A DNA stretch of 41,891 bases, from assembly GCF_000282575.1 (NCBI RefSeq), contig NZ_AKJA01000111.1:1-41891 (forward strand), written 5' to 3'. The stretch comes from Herbaspirillum sp. YR522 (lineage in GTDB: Bacteria > Pseudomonadota > Gammaproteobacteria > Burkholderiales > Burkholderiaceae_D). Below, in pieces: positions 1 to 7,849 of the stretch (positions within the stretch are counted from its first letter, which is position 1; every line of letters begins with the position of its first letter). The notes below the pieces were generated by a model that saw nothing but the letters and a program-made list of their open reading frames with translations, was not told where the DNA came from and searched no databases. The position numbers and the translations under genes were made by a program.

Positions 1-34
1 AAGCGGCGACGATGCGGTTGTTCTTGGCAAACAT
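1..34 (-). CDS. N-terminus of an unidentified protein (partial)
   Basis: An ATG on the minus strand at 34-32 opens a reading frame that runs off the left edge. Only eleven residues are visible (MFAKNNRIVAA). The start is supported by a GGGAGAAATAAC stretch directly upstream, a good ribosome binding site. A basic N-terminus followed by small hydrophobic residues could be the beginning of a signal peptide, but too little is visible to assign a family. Confidence 0.55.
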   Translation of the reverse strand, partial: MFAKNNRIVAA

Positions 35-488
35 GTTATTTCTCCCTGAGGCAGTGTCCCGGCATGGTCTTCACCCCTGTGAAGACTTCTGTGTGCAGCG
101 GGTATGGATGTACTTTAATTCCCGCCCGGCAGGGCCGGCATCGGGTGAAACCCTAGAGCGCGACCACAGGCATCAGGCAAAACCCTAATCATGAAAAAAA
201 CAACGGCAATCAACGACGCCAGTGCGCCACGGCCGCCGGGCAATCAGAAATTAGCCAATAAAATCAGGCACTTGAATCCTTGATCCCGAAAGCGCATATC
301 GATATTTCCAATGAGCATTGGATCGAACCCGATCGCCCGATTAAACTAGGTTCCAGAGTAGATTCACCGGCGGCGCCACTTTCCAGATAGGACTGGGCGC
401 CGCGAATCGCTCTGCCCTGCCGCCCGAGCCGCATTCCGATATCCCGTCCTGCCCCACGCCTTGACCGCATTTTTGATAGCATGCCGGC
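35..488. other. Intergenic region between the left-edge gene and cysE
   Basis: This 454-base stretch holds the leader of the minus-strand gene, including a perfect hairpin at 67-86, and the upstream region of the serine acetyltransferase. A direct repeat AAACCCTA occurs at about 148-155 and 181-188. The part from about 180 to 350 looks more AT-rich than its surroundings. I see no convincing gene. The longest ATG-started frame with a start-like look is 20 codons (192-254) and has no ribosome binding site. Confidence 0.5.
67..86. promoter_or_regulatory. Perfect 8-bp inverted repeat in the leader of the left-edge gene
   Basis: GTCTTCAC (67-74) and GTGAAGAC (79-86) are perfect reverse complements separated by CCCT. 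The repeat sits 33-52 bases upstream of the minus-strand start at 34, so it could be a repressor operator or a hairpin in the mRNA leader. No T-run follows on either strand, so it is not a typical intrinsic terminator. Confidence 0.45.
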
Positions 489-1424
489 ATGGATACCTCC
501 AATACCCCCGAACTGAGTGCCCTGGCCGATACGGCAGGGCTGGGCCTGGGCACCGTCGTGGCCGGGCTGCGCACCTCACGCGAAGTCACCCACAAGATCC
601 GCCATCGCGGCGAGATCCGCGAGCTGCCCTCGCGCGAAGCGATGCAGGAAGTACTGAAGAAGTTGATGGCGGCGCTGTTCCCGACCCACTACGGACACAC
701 CGTCCTGTCGGACGAGACGATCGACTACTTCGTCGGCAGCCAGCTCAATGCGGCATTGTCGGTGCTGGGGGAGCAGGTCAGAAGGGGCTTGTACTTCGGG
801 GTCGACGAACCGGAAGACGACGAGCAGCTGCGCGCACGCGCCACCGTCATCACGCGCGAGTTCGCGCATCAGTTGCCGGACATCCGCGATGTGCTGGTGT
901 CCGATATCCAGGCGGCCTACCATGGCGATCCGGCAGCTTCCAGCGTGTCGGAGATATTGCTGTGCTATCCCGGCACCACCGCCATCATCTACCACCGCCT
1001 GGCGCACGCCCTGCACCGGCTGGGAGCACCGCTGCTGGCACGCCTGGTGGCCGATATCGCCCATTCCGGCACCGGCATCGATATCCACCCGGCAGCGCAG
1101 ATCGCCGGCAGTTTCTTCATCGACCACGGCACTGGCGTGGTGATCGGCGAGACCACCATCATCGGGCGCAATGTGCGCCTGTACCAGCAGGTGACCCTGG
1201 GCGCCAAGCGCTTTCCGACCGGCCCCGACGGCGCCCTGGTCAAGGGTATTCCACGCCACCCCATCGTCGAGGACGATGTGGTGATCTATGCCGGTGCGAC
1301 CGTATTGGGGCGCATCACCATCGGCCAGGGCTCGGTCATCGGTGGCAATGTCTGGCTGACCCACGACGTGCCGGCCGGCAGCAACATCTCACAGGCGGAG
1401 ATGTTGAGCGACTGCACGCGCTGA
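489..1424 (+). CDS. cysE: Serine O-acetyltransferase, EpsC type
   Basis: Transfers acetyl from acetyl-CoA to L-serine, giving O-acetylserine, the carbon skeleton for cysteine synthesis in the cytoplasm. The protein has 311 residues: a long alpha-helical N-terminal region (about 1-190), then a left-handed beta-helix of hexapeptide repeats (about 195-305). The family's catalytic features are present: Asp-Pro at 147-148, the IDHGTGVVIGET segment with Asp212-His213, and LYQQVTLGAK. The length and long helical lead match EpsC-type enzymes rather than the shorter E. coli CysE. The ribosome binding site is weak; the start at 489 is chosen because homology-like sequence begins soon after and the ATG at 481 is out of frame. 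It stands apart from the other cysteine-related genes in the window. A small membrane protein follows on the opposite strand. Confidence 0.9.
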   Translation: MDTSNTPELSALADTAGLGLGTVVAGLRTSREVTHKIRHRGEIRELPSREAMQEVLKKLMAALFPTHYGHTVLSDETIDYFVGSQLNAALSVLGEQVRRGLYFGVDEPEDDEQLRARATVITREFAHQLPDIRDVLVSDIQAAYHGDPAASSVSEILLCYPGTTAIIYHRLAHALHRLGAPLLARLVADIAHSGTGIDIHPAAQIAGSFFIDHGTGVVIGETTIIGRNVRLYQQVTLGAKRFPTGPDGALVKGIPRHPIVEDDVVIYAGATVLGRITIGQGSVIGGNVWLTHDVPAGSNISQAEMLSDCTR

Positions 1425-1438
1425 TGACGACCTCGCCG

Positions 1439-1594
1439 TCAGTTTCCCAGCGGGAAATAACGATGGACGAAGAATAGCGTGCCCAAGAGGCCGAGCCCGA
1501 CGAACAGCACGGCGCCGATCAATTTCTTCTCGGACGGCTGCAGCGGCTCCAGTGCCGCGCTGCCCAGTTCCTGGAACAGGTGATGGTCGTTCAT
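1439..1594 (-). CDS. Small single-pass membrane protein (51 residues)
   Basis: The frame begins ATG at 1594-1592 and reads MNDHHLFQELGSAALEPLQP, continues with SEKK and one hydrophobic segment of about 19 residues rich in Gly, Leu, Val and Phe (about residues 25-44), and ends in VHRYFPLGN. An AAGGA ribosome binding site lies about six bases upstream of the start. The stop lies 14 bases beyond the end of the convergent serine acetyltransferase gene. The predicted form is a small inner-membrane protein with an acidic/polar N-terminus. I do not recognise a family and assign no function. The ribosome binding site and membrane segment together make it more likely real than chance. Confidence 0.6.
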   Translation of the reverse strand: MNDHHLFQELGSAALEPLQPSEKKLIGAVLFVGLGLLGTLFFVHRYFPLGN

Positions 1595-1699
1595 GGCGGG
1601 TCCTTGTGCAATAAGCTGACCCGGTCACTGTACCCGGTGCCACCGGCAAACCCAACGAAGCGATACGGTTTTGCTTATGGCCTCAACGCATAAGCGTAC

Positions 1700-2821
1700 T
1701 CAGGCCTGGCGTGGCTGCCGGGCACAGGCCACGGCAGCCAGCGCCAGGGCACCGGCGGCCAGGCTGTAGAGCCACAGCGACGACATCACCGGCAGCAGCA
1801 AGCCTGCCATGATGGGACCGGCGCCGGCCCCGATATCGCGCCAGATGGCGCGTCCGGCCAGCGCATGCACCCGCTCCTCGGGGGCGGTGCGGGCCGCCAC
1901 GATGGGGGCCAGCAATGGCAGTTGCAGCGAGCGCAACACGACGATGAAGCCGGCAAACAGCCACAATGCCCCCGCGCCGAATCCCACCAGCGCGGCACAG
2001 GTGGCCAGCGACAGCACCACCAGTACCCGCACCGCGCCGAAACGCTCGGCCAGCCAGCCGCCCACTGGCGCCAGCACGATCTCACCCGCATAACGTAGCG
2101 CCATCAAGGTGCCGGCGATCAGCTCGGCGTGTTCGCTGAAGGATTGGCGGCTCATATACGACAAGCCGATGATGAACAGCCCATCCAGCGTCAGACCTTC
2201 GAGAAAAGACCACCAGTCGAGCGCATTGGGCATCTTCCAGCGCCGTACCGGTGGCTTGGGATAGGCATGCGCAGGCAGGCGCCGCGCCGCCAGCAGGCCC
2301 AGCGACGCGGTTGCCGCCACCAGCACGAACACCAGTCGCGGCCCGAACTGCGCCGCCAGCAGCGCGGCGGTGGGCAGCCACAGCATCGGGCCGATGGCGA
2401 TCACGGCGCGCGAACGGCCCGAACGGCTGGCCGCACCCATCGGGTTGGCGGTGGACATCGACTGGGTCGACAGGTTGAGTCCGGCAAAGGCCATGCCCCA
2501 TAGCAGCCGCAACGGCAACAGCACCCAGAAGCCATCGGCCACCACATACCCCAGCGCGCAGGCCACCGCCGCCGCCACCGCCAGCAGGCAGGTCGGGCGG
2601 TCGCCGCGCTCGGCATAGAAGCGCGCCACCCAGCGATAGCCGGCAATGCGCACCAGCCGGTTGGCGGCCAGCAGGATGCCGACCTCGGCCAGGCTGACGT
2701 GGAAGTCGGCCGCATACATCGGTAGCAGCAGATACAACACGATATCGGCTGGCAGGGCCGCCGACAGCGACATGGCGGCATGACGGGAATCGAGGTTGGC
2801 CTGGTGCGGATCGGGAGTCAT
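1700..2821 (-). CDS. Major facilitator superfamily transporter
   Basis: A 373-residue, very hydrophobic protein with about ten to twelve membrane-spanning segments, typical of MFS secondary carriers of the inner membrane. A conserved-looking loop after the second helix (RWVARFYAERGDRP) resembles the MFS motif A region, and a second copy-like loop GGWLAERFGAVR begins the C-terminal half (around residue 260). Substrate cannot be read from the sequence; small-molecule efflux is the usual guess for carriers of this size. It is divergently transcribed from a LysR gene across 74 bases (2822-2895), so that regulator is the likely controller. The start at 2821 gives a short hydrophilic N-terminus; Met17 is a possible alternative start. 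Confidence 0.8.
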   Translation of the reverse strand: MTPDPHQANLDSRHAAMSLSAALPADIVLYLLLPMYAADFHVSLAEVGILLAANRLVRIAGYRWVARFYAERGDRPTCLLAVAAAVACALGYVVADGFWVLLPLRLLWGMAFAGLNLSTQSMSTANPMGAASRSGRSRAVIAIGPMLWLPTAALLAAQFGPRLVFVLVAATASLGLLAARRLPAHAYPKPPVRRWKMPNALDWWSFLEGLTLDGLFIIGLSYMSRQSFSEHAELIAGTLMALRYAGEIVLAPVGGWLAERFGAVRVLVVLSLATCAALVGFGAGALWLFAGFIVVLRSLQLPLLAPIVAARTAPEERVHALAGRAIWRDIGAGAGPIMAGLLLPVMSSLWLYSLAAGALALAAVACARQPRQA

Positions 2822-2895
2822 GCCGGCATCTTGAGGCTGGCACCCGGTACTGACAAACGATATTAATTCTTTGCATGCGTGATAAAATCTGACGC

Positions 2896-3780
2896 ATGGC
2901 CGATCAAACCCTCCCGCTCAACGCCATTCGCGCCTTCATGGCGGCGGCCCGGCACCAGAGCTTCACGCTGGCCGCACTCGAACTCAACGTCACCCATGGC
3001 GCCATCAGCCGCCAGATCAAGAATCTCGAGACCTATCTCGGCATGCCGCTGTTCGAACGGCGCATCCGCCAGGTGCTGCTGACCGAGCGTGGACGCCAGT
3101 TCTTCGAAGAAGCCAGTCCCGCGCTGGAGCAACTGGGCGCGGCCGCGCGGCGGGTCATGCAGCATGCGCCCACGCGCGCGGTGAGCATCAATGTCCGTCC
3201 CTCGTTTGCCGTGCGCTGGCTGATCCCGCACCTGTCGGGCTTCGTCGAGCGCTATCCGGGCATCGAGCCGCAGGTGGCCACCAGCGTGGCCACCGTCGCG
3301 CGTGCCCCCGGCCCGTTCGACATCGCGATCCGGCGCGGTGAGACCAACTGGCCGGAGACCTTGAAGCTGCAGCGCTTCATGGAAGACGAACTGTTATTGG
3401 TAGCTTCGCCGCAGCTGTTGAAGAACACTCCGCTGCCCGATATCCAGGCGATCGGCGCGCATACGCTGCTGCTGTCGCACAGCCGTCGCAGCGACTGGGA
3501 TGAATTCAAGCGCCTGACCGGCATGAAGCGGTCCCGGCGCCAGCCCACGCTGCATTTCGACCACGTCCATTTCGTGCTGCAGGCGGCCGTCGATGGCCTG
3601 GGGCTGGCGCTGTCGCCGGTCTCGCTGGCCGACAACGACCTGCGTTCAGGTCGCCTGGTGTGCCCGCTACCCGGACTGCGCATGCCATTGGCACCCTATT
3701 ATCTCGGCGTCAGTGCCCAGGCCGGCCCGGAGGCGCAATTGTTCGTGCGCTGGTTGAGCGAGAACCGGGTCATAACCTGA
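2896..3780 (+). CDS. LysR-family transcriptional regulator, GcvA-like
   Basis: A 294-residue protein with an N-terminal winged helix-turn-helix (about residues 6-65, including SFTLAALELNVTHGAISRQIKNLE) and a C-terminal periplasmic-binding-protein-like effector domain (about 90-290). The spacing and the AISRQIKNLE recognition helix resemble the GcvA branch of LysR proteins. It is divergent from the MFS transporter gene, the usual arrangement in which the LysR protein controls itself and its neighbour. GATAAAAT at 2881-2888 lies just upstream of the start and could be a -10 element. The inducer is unknown. Confidence 0.88.
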   Translation: MADQTLPLNAIRAFMAAARHQSFTLAALELNVTHGAISRQIKNLETYLGMPLFERRIRQVLLTERGRQFFEEASPALEQLGAAARRVMQHAPTRAVSINVRPSFAVRWLIPHLSGFVERYPGIEPQVATSVATVARAPGPFDIAIRRGETNWPETLKLQRFMEDELLLVASPQLLKNTPLPDIQAIGAHTLLLSHSRRSDWDEFKRLTGMKRSRRQPTLHFDHVHFVLQAAVDGLGLALSPVSLADNDLRSGRLVCPLPGLRMPLAPYYLGVSAQAGPEAQLFVRWLSENRVIT

Positions 3781-3913
3781 CACTTCGGGCGCCGCACGCC
3801 CCCTTCGTCGCTTTCCGACTAAGCAAATGAGAAAACATTCTTGGTCATCCCCCGCCCGCAGCGATCTAATGGCAGACCCACCACGTTGACTGCGCAGCAA
3901 GGACACCAAACGC

Positions 3914-5035
3914 ATGGCCACAGACATCTTCTGGTTTCTCCCGACCTCGGGCGACACCCGCTATCTCGGCACCTCGGACTTCGGCCGTGCGCCCACCATC
4001 GATTATCTGCGCCAGATCGCCGTGACCAGCGAGAACCTGGGCTACGATGGCTTGCTGATCCCCACCGGCGCCTCCTGCCTGGACCCTTGGGTGGTGGCCT
4101 CCAGCCTGGTGCCGGTGACGCACAAGATCAAGTTGCTGGTGGCGCTGCGCACCTCGTTGGGCGGCCCCGGGCCGTCGGCACGCCAGGCGGCCACGCTGGA
4201 CCAGGCATTGAATGGACGCCTGCTGCTCAATGTGGTGCCGGGCGGCGACGCCACCGAGCTGGAAGCCGATGGCGTCTTCCTCAAGCACGATGAACGCTAC
4301 GAAGCGGCCGACGAATACCTGACCATCTGGCGCCGCCTGCTGCAAGGCGAAAAGGTCGACTTCGAGGGCAAGCACTTCAGCATCCGCCAGGGCCAGGTGT
4401 TTCATCCAGCGCTGCAAAAACCGTATCCGCCGCTGTACTTCGGCGGCTCGTCCGAGGCCGCCCACGAGCTGGCGGCCAAGCATGTGGACGCCTACCTGAG
4501 CTGGGGCGAACCACCGGCGGCGGTGGCACAGAAGGTTGCCGACGTACGTGAACGCGCGGCGCGGCGAGGGCGCACCGTACGCTTTGGCGTGCGGCTGCAT
4601 GTGATCGTACGGGAGAGCTCGCACGAGGCATGGGCCGACGCCGAGCGCCTGATCAGCAAGCTGACCGACGACGATATCGCACGCGCCCAGAAGAACTACG
4701 CACGCATGGACTCGGTAGGCCAGAAACGCATGGCCGCACTGCATGGCGGGCGTCGCGACCAGCTCGAGATCGCGCCCAACCTGTGGGCCGGCGTGGGCCT
4801 GGTGCGCGGTGGCGCCGGCACCTCGCTGGTGGGCGACGCGGCCACCGTGGCCGAGCGGCTGCAGGAATATGCCGACCTCGGGGTCGACACCTTCGTGCTG
4901 TCCGGCTATCCGCACCTGGAAGAATCGATCCGCTTTGCCGAACTGGTGTTTCCGCTGCTGGGCAAGCAGGCGGTCACCTTGCGTGACCGCGCCCAGACCG
5001 GCGGCGCGTTCGATGTGCGCGCCGCCGCGTCCTAG
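3914..5035 (+). CDS. ssuD: FMNH2-dependent alkanesulfonate monooxygenase (SsuD family)
   Basis: Luciferase-like flavin monooxygenase. Family members use FMNH2 and O2 to cleave the C-S bond of alkanesulfonates, releasing sulfite and an aldehyde. It has 373 residues, close to the usual 380. Family stretches include [15 protein letters not shown] near the N-terminus, the LLVALRTS...[12 protein letters not shown] segment, LLNVVPGGD, and a late [12 protein letters not shown] near residue 335. The ATG at 3914 has AAGGA upstream. The usual partners are absent: no ssuE flavin reductase and no ssuABC nearby. Instead its stop codon interlocks (CTAG, 5032-5035) with the stop of a GcvH-like gene that ends a convergent operon for uptake and oxidation. 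Its substrate may therefore be related to that operon rather than a simple alkanesulfonate; this is inference. Confidence 0.88.
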   Translation: MATDIFWFLPTSGDTRYLGTSDFGRAPTIDYLRQIAVTSENLGYDGLLIPTGASCLDPWVVASSLVPVTHKIKLLVALRTSLGGPGPSARQAATLDQALNGRLLLNVVPGGDATELEADGVFLKHDERYEAADEYLTIWRRLLQGEKVDFEGKHFSIRQGQVFHPALQKPYPPLYFGGSSEAAHELAAKHVDAYLSWGEPPAAVAQKVADVRERAARRGRTVRFGVRLHVIVRESSHEAWADAERLISKLTDDDIARAQKNYARMDSVGQKRMAALHGGRRDQLEIAPNLWAGVGLVRGGAGTSLVGDAATVAERLQEYADLGVDTFVLSGYPHLEESIRFAELVFPLLGKQAVTLRDRAQTGGAFDVRAAAS

Positions 5036-5409
5036 GCAATCAGCTTCAGGTAAGCGGCTGCATCAAGAAAGCCGTCGGCCGAAAACGGCAGCGCCGGCTT
5101 GAGCTTGAAGATCCATTGCGCATAGGGCGCGCCATTGACCGCGTCCGGCGTGTCGACCAGGGCGTCGTTGACGGCGACGATCTCGCCATCGACCGGCGCA
5201 TGCAGGTCGGACGCGGTCTTGTTCGATTCGACGATGCCGCATTCGCCGCCGCGCTTGACGGCGCTGCCCACGGCCGGCATGTCGACATACACCAGCGGCC
5301 CCAGTTGCTCCTGGCCGAAGTCGGTGATGCCCACCGCCAGCACGCCGTCGCCTTGCACCCGCACCCACTCGTGGGTCTGGGCATACACCAGATCATCAGG
5401 TATCAGCAT
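5032..5409 (-). CDS. gcvH: Orphan GcvH-like lipoyl carrier protein
   Basis: Related to the H protein of the glycine cleavage system, which carries an aminomethyl group on a lipoylated lysine. It has 125 residues, the normal length. THEWVRV near residue 12, [12 protein letters not shown] and the lipoyl site [13 protein letters not shown] are visible; the lysine in NKTASD aligns with the lipoylated lysine in the ESVKAASD motif of classical H proteins. Neither gcvT nor gcvP is in the window. It is the last gene of a ten-gene operon for transport and oxidation, starting 7 bases after the preceding stop with a GAGGATACG ribosome binding site. Orphan H-like and lipoate-binding proteins elsewhere carry sulfur or other groups, so a carrier role in this pathway is plausible but unproven. 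Confidence 0.85.
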   Translation of the reverse strand: MLIPDDLVYAQTHEWVRVQGDGVLAVGITDFGQEQLGPLVYVDMPAVGSAVKRGGECGIVESNKTASDLHAPVDGEIVAVNDALVDTPDAVNGAPYAQWIFKLKPALPFSADGFLDAAAYLKLIA

Positions 5410-5416
5410 CGTATCC

Positions 5417-6016
5417 TCACTCGGCCGGGCTGCCGTCGGGAAACACCGGCTCGCCCAGGTTGAGCATGAGACGATTGGCCCAGGCGAAGATGGCGATGGA
5501 ATGGATCAGGTCCAGCACCTCCAGGTCGTTCAGGCCGACTTCCTTCAAGGCGGCGATCTTGGCCGCATCGATGGCATCGGGCTGCTCGGTCAACTCGGCC
5601 GAGAACCTGGCGATGGCCTTCTCGCGCGCATCCACGCCCGCACCGTACGGATTGTCGAACACCTGCTGCACCGTGTCGCTGCGCTTGGCCAGCTGCTCGA
5701 AACGCTGGGCATGCACCGAGGCGCAATAGACGCAGCCGTTGATGCGGGACACCACCAGCGACCCCAGCTCGCGCTCGGCGCGCGACATGCCGCCCGGTGC
5801 ATACATGATGGCGTTGAAGGCAGCCGAGCGCTGGCGCAGGATGTCGGGCTGGTGCGCCAGGAACAGGTAGTAGTCGGAGGTCTTGGCCTTGGGGTTGCTC
5901 TCTTCGAGCACCTTGATCTGGTCCTGGCTGGCTTGCTCCAGGGTGATCACGTCCAGCCAGGCATCCCACTCCAGGGACTCGTTGGTGAAACCGTTGGATT
6001 TGATGACGTTGCTCAT
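5417..6016 (-). CDS. AhpD-fold peroxidase-related protein with CxxC
   Basis: A 199-residue carboxymuconolactone-decarboxylase (CMD)/AhpD-fold protein. The redox motif NGCVYCASVHAQR (about residues 93-105) has the CxxC-x3-H arrangement of AhpD-like alkylhydroperoxidases, which reduce peroxides through a dithiol. It is close in size and context to the peroxidase member of a two-protein CMD pair that I recall as the Avi_7169/Avi_7170 families, found beside peptide-type ABC importers and luciferase-like monooxygenases. It starts 12 bases after the sister CMD gene with a CAGGAGAA ribosome binding site. Possible roles are removal of peroxide made by the flavin monooxygenases or a redox step on the substrate. 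Confidence 0.82.
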   Translation of the reverse strand: MSNVIKSNGFTNESLEWDAWLDVITLEQASQDQIKVLEESNPKAKTSDYYLFLAHQPDILRQRSAAFNAIMYAPGGMSRAERELGSLVVSRINGCVYCASVHAQRFEQLAKRSDTVQQVFDNPYGAGVDAREKAIARFSAELTEQPDAIDAAKIAALKEVGLNDLEVLDLIHSIAIFAWANRLMLNLGEPVFPDGSPAE

Positions 6017-6028
6017 GCGGTTCTCCTG

Positions 6029-6550
6029 TTAGTGGGCGGCAGCGGCCTGCATCGCCTTGAGGCCAGCGACCACGCGCAACTGGTACGAGATGAAGGCGAT
6101 CAACTGCGACAGTGCCACCACGGCCGGGGTGCTGATGCCGGCGGCGGGCAGCTTTTCGATGGCGGCGCGGTCACCCTCGACCGGGCGTTGCGTCAACGCG
6201 CGGGTAAAGACCAGCATCGCGCGCAGGCGGCCCGGCGCCAATTGCTCGGGTTCGCCGCCGTCGGCCACGGCCAGCTGCGCCGCATCCACCGGCAACGCCT
6301 GGGCACGCGTACGGTAATGCGCGGCGACCTCGGTCGCACCGGCCAGGCGGCAGGCGTACAACGCCACCAGCAATCGCTCGTCGAGGCCAATCCCTTCCAG
6401 GGCCGGGTCGAACAAGGTGTCGTAGCTGCCCTGGGAAGCGGCGGCCACCTTGTCGCGCTGGTGGCGCAGCGTGTGCAGCGGGCTGCCGGCCTGCAGGCCG
6501 GCCAGTTGGTCGATGACATCGTGATCGATATCGTAGATCGGAGTGCTCAT
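6029..6550 (-). CDS. CMD-domain protein lacking the CxxC pair
   Basis: A 173-residue helical protein of the CMD/AhpD superfamily, the likely partner of the gene that follows it. The segment where AhpD proteins have CxxC reads ALYACRLAGATEVAAHYRTR, with one cysteine only, so a dithiol peroxidase mechanism is unlikely here. The start MSTPIYDI at 6550 is preferred over an upstream in-frame one because it makes an ATGA overlap with the stop of the hydrolase gene and has AAAGGATCACCC before it. It may form a complex with the CxxC-bearing sister protein; this is inference from their pairing. Confidence 0.78.
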   Translation of the reverse strand: MSTPIYDIDHDVIDQLAGLQAGSPLHTLRHQRDKVAAASQGSYDTLFDPALEGIGLDERLLVALYACRLAGATEVAAHYRTRAQALPVDAAQLAVADGGEPEQLAPGRLRAMLVFTRALTQRPVEGDRAAIEKLPAAGISTPAVVALSQLIAFISYQLRVVAGLKAMQAAAAH

Positions 6551-7845
6551 GGGTGATCCTTTCGGAGTGAGTGCGTAGCGACAGCATCGCGCAGGAACTG
6601 CTGCGCCTGCTGCCATGAATCGAGGTCGGCGCGGGCATTGGCCGACGGCTCGCCGCCGCCGGTGCTGATGCGGCCCGACACCGGGTGCGCATAGGTGGTC
6701 TGGGTGGTCGGCACGAACGGAAACAGGATCGAATGGCCGGCATCCTGGTAATTACGCCACAGCACCGGCCAGCGGTGCCCCGCTTCGGCCAGCTTGTCGC
6801 GCACCATCGCGCAGTAACGGGCCGACGGCCACGAACCATCGTCGGTGGCCGACAGCAACAATACCGGTGCCTGGATGTTTTCTACCGGAATGCGGGCGCG
6901 GGCCACGGCCTCGGGGTCGTCCAATGCGGTCAGCATGGCCAGCTCGTGACGATGCGGCGCCGGACCGTCGTCGAACGGCTTCCAGCTGGCGCTGCGGTTA
7001 TCGGTCCACTGGTGCGGCAGCGGCTTGCCGCGCAGCAGCCAGGTCGGCCCTTCGCGTCCCACCGCCGGGTCGGCCGCGTTCTGGCCGCTATGCACCAGCG
7101 CGCTGGGCACGTAGGCCAGCACTGCCGATACCTTGGCCGGGAATGTCGCGGCCAGCAGCAGCACCAGCTCGCCGCCGCGCGACTGGCCGCTGATGGCCAC
7201 GAAGTCGTCACGTGGCTGTACTTCGGCACGCAGCCAGTCCAGGCCGCGCTCGACATACTCCAGCGGCGTGTTGGAGATGTAGTCCGACAGCCCCGGCGCC
7301 TTGAAATAGGCCAGCGCGAAGGCGGCATAGCCGCGCGAGGCGTACAGCGCCGCGCGCGGCTCGTTGATGCCGCCGCCGGAGCCGTTGAGGATCATCACCG
7401 CCGGATGCGGCCCCGGCGTGGCCGGCAGGAACAAGGTGCCGACCAGCCCATCGTGGCGCACTTCGCGGCGCACCACGCCGGGCCCGGCCAAGCGTTGCAC
7501 CAGTTCCGCCGAGGCGTCGCCGGCGCTGATGCGGGTCACCAGCGGCGTGGCCACATCGGCATGGAAGTTGTCGCGCTGCCCCGGTTGCAGCGGCACCTGC
7601 GACCACAGCAGGCCCATTGCGTCGACGCCCTGGTAATCGCCTTCGCTGGGCGCATCGCGCGAGAGGTCGATGCGGCCCTGCGCATCGGCCACGAAGATGG
7701 CGCTGCTGCGCCACTCGGCGCCCCGGCGCAGGGTCGACGAATCGACCCGCAGCGCCTGCCCGGCGGCCGCGCCGCTGATGACGATGCGGCGCGGCACGTC
7801 GATCAAGTCGTCGGCCGGCGTGATGACTATCGAAAGATCGGTCAT
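6547..7845 (-). CDS. Acyl-CoA thioesterase/BAAT-like alpha/beta hydrolase
   Basis: A 432-residue protein with an N-terminal beta-sandwich-like region (about 1-120), as in acyl-CoA thioester hydrolase/bile acid-CoA:amino acid N-acyltransferase proteins, and a C-terminal alpha/beta hydrolase domain. The catalytic triad can be placed: Ser222 in GQSRGG, Asp335 or Asp336 in SATDDG, and His371 in DAGHS. ILNGSGGG near residue 153 would form the oxyanion hole. The family cleaves or transfers acyl groups from CoA or amide/ester substrates. It is four bases downstream of the binding-protein gene and overlaps the next gene by ATGA. In this operon it probably hydrolyses an ester, thioester or amide of the imported compound. 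Confidence 0.83.
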   Translation of the reverse strand: MTDLSIVITPADDLIDVPRRIVISGAAAGQALRVDSSTLRRGAEWRSSAIFVADAQGRIDLSRDAPSEGDYQGVDAMGLLWSQVPLQPGQRDNFHADVATPLVTRISAGDASAELVQRLAGPGVVRREVRHDGLVGTLFLPATPGPHPAVMILNGSGGGINEPRAALYASRGYAAFALAYFKAPGLSDYISNTPLEYVERGLDWLRAEVQPRDDFVAISGQSRGGELVLLLAATFPAKVSAVLAYVPSALVHSGQNAADPAVGREGPTWLLRGKPLPHQWTDNRSASWKPFDDGPAPHRHELAMLTALDDPEAVARARIPVENIQAPVLLLSATDDGSWPSARYCAMVRDKLAEAGHRWPVLWRNYQDAGHSILFPFVPTTQTTYAHPVSGRISTGGGEPSANARADLDSWQQAQQFLRDAVATHSLRKDHP

Positions 7846-7849
7846 GGTC

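Noticed and set aside
192..254. Small plus-strand frame beginning MKKQRQ
   Set aside because: It has only 20 codons, no ribosome binding site and no conserved-looking feature.
5135..6556. Long plus-strand frame of 473 codons
   Set aside because: It is antisense to the GcvH-like and two CMD genes, all of which have clear motifs and ribosome binding sites.
6029..6616. Longer start for the CMD protein at 6616
   Set aside because: The added 22 residues have no family character, while the ATG at 6550 has an ATGA overlap and a ribosome binding site.
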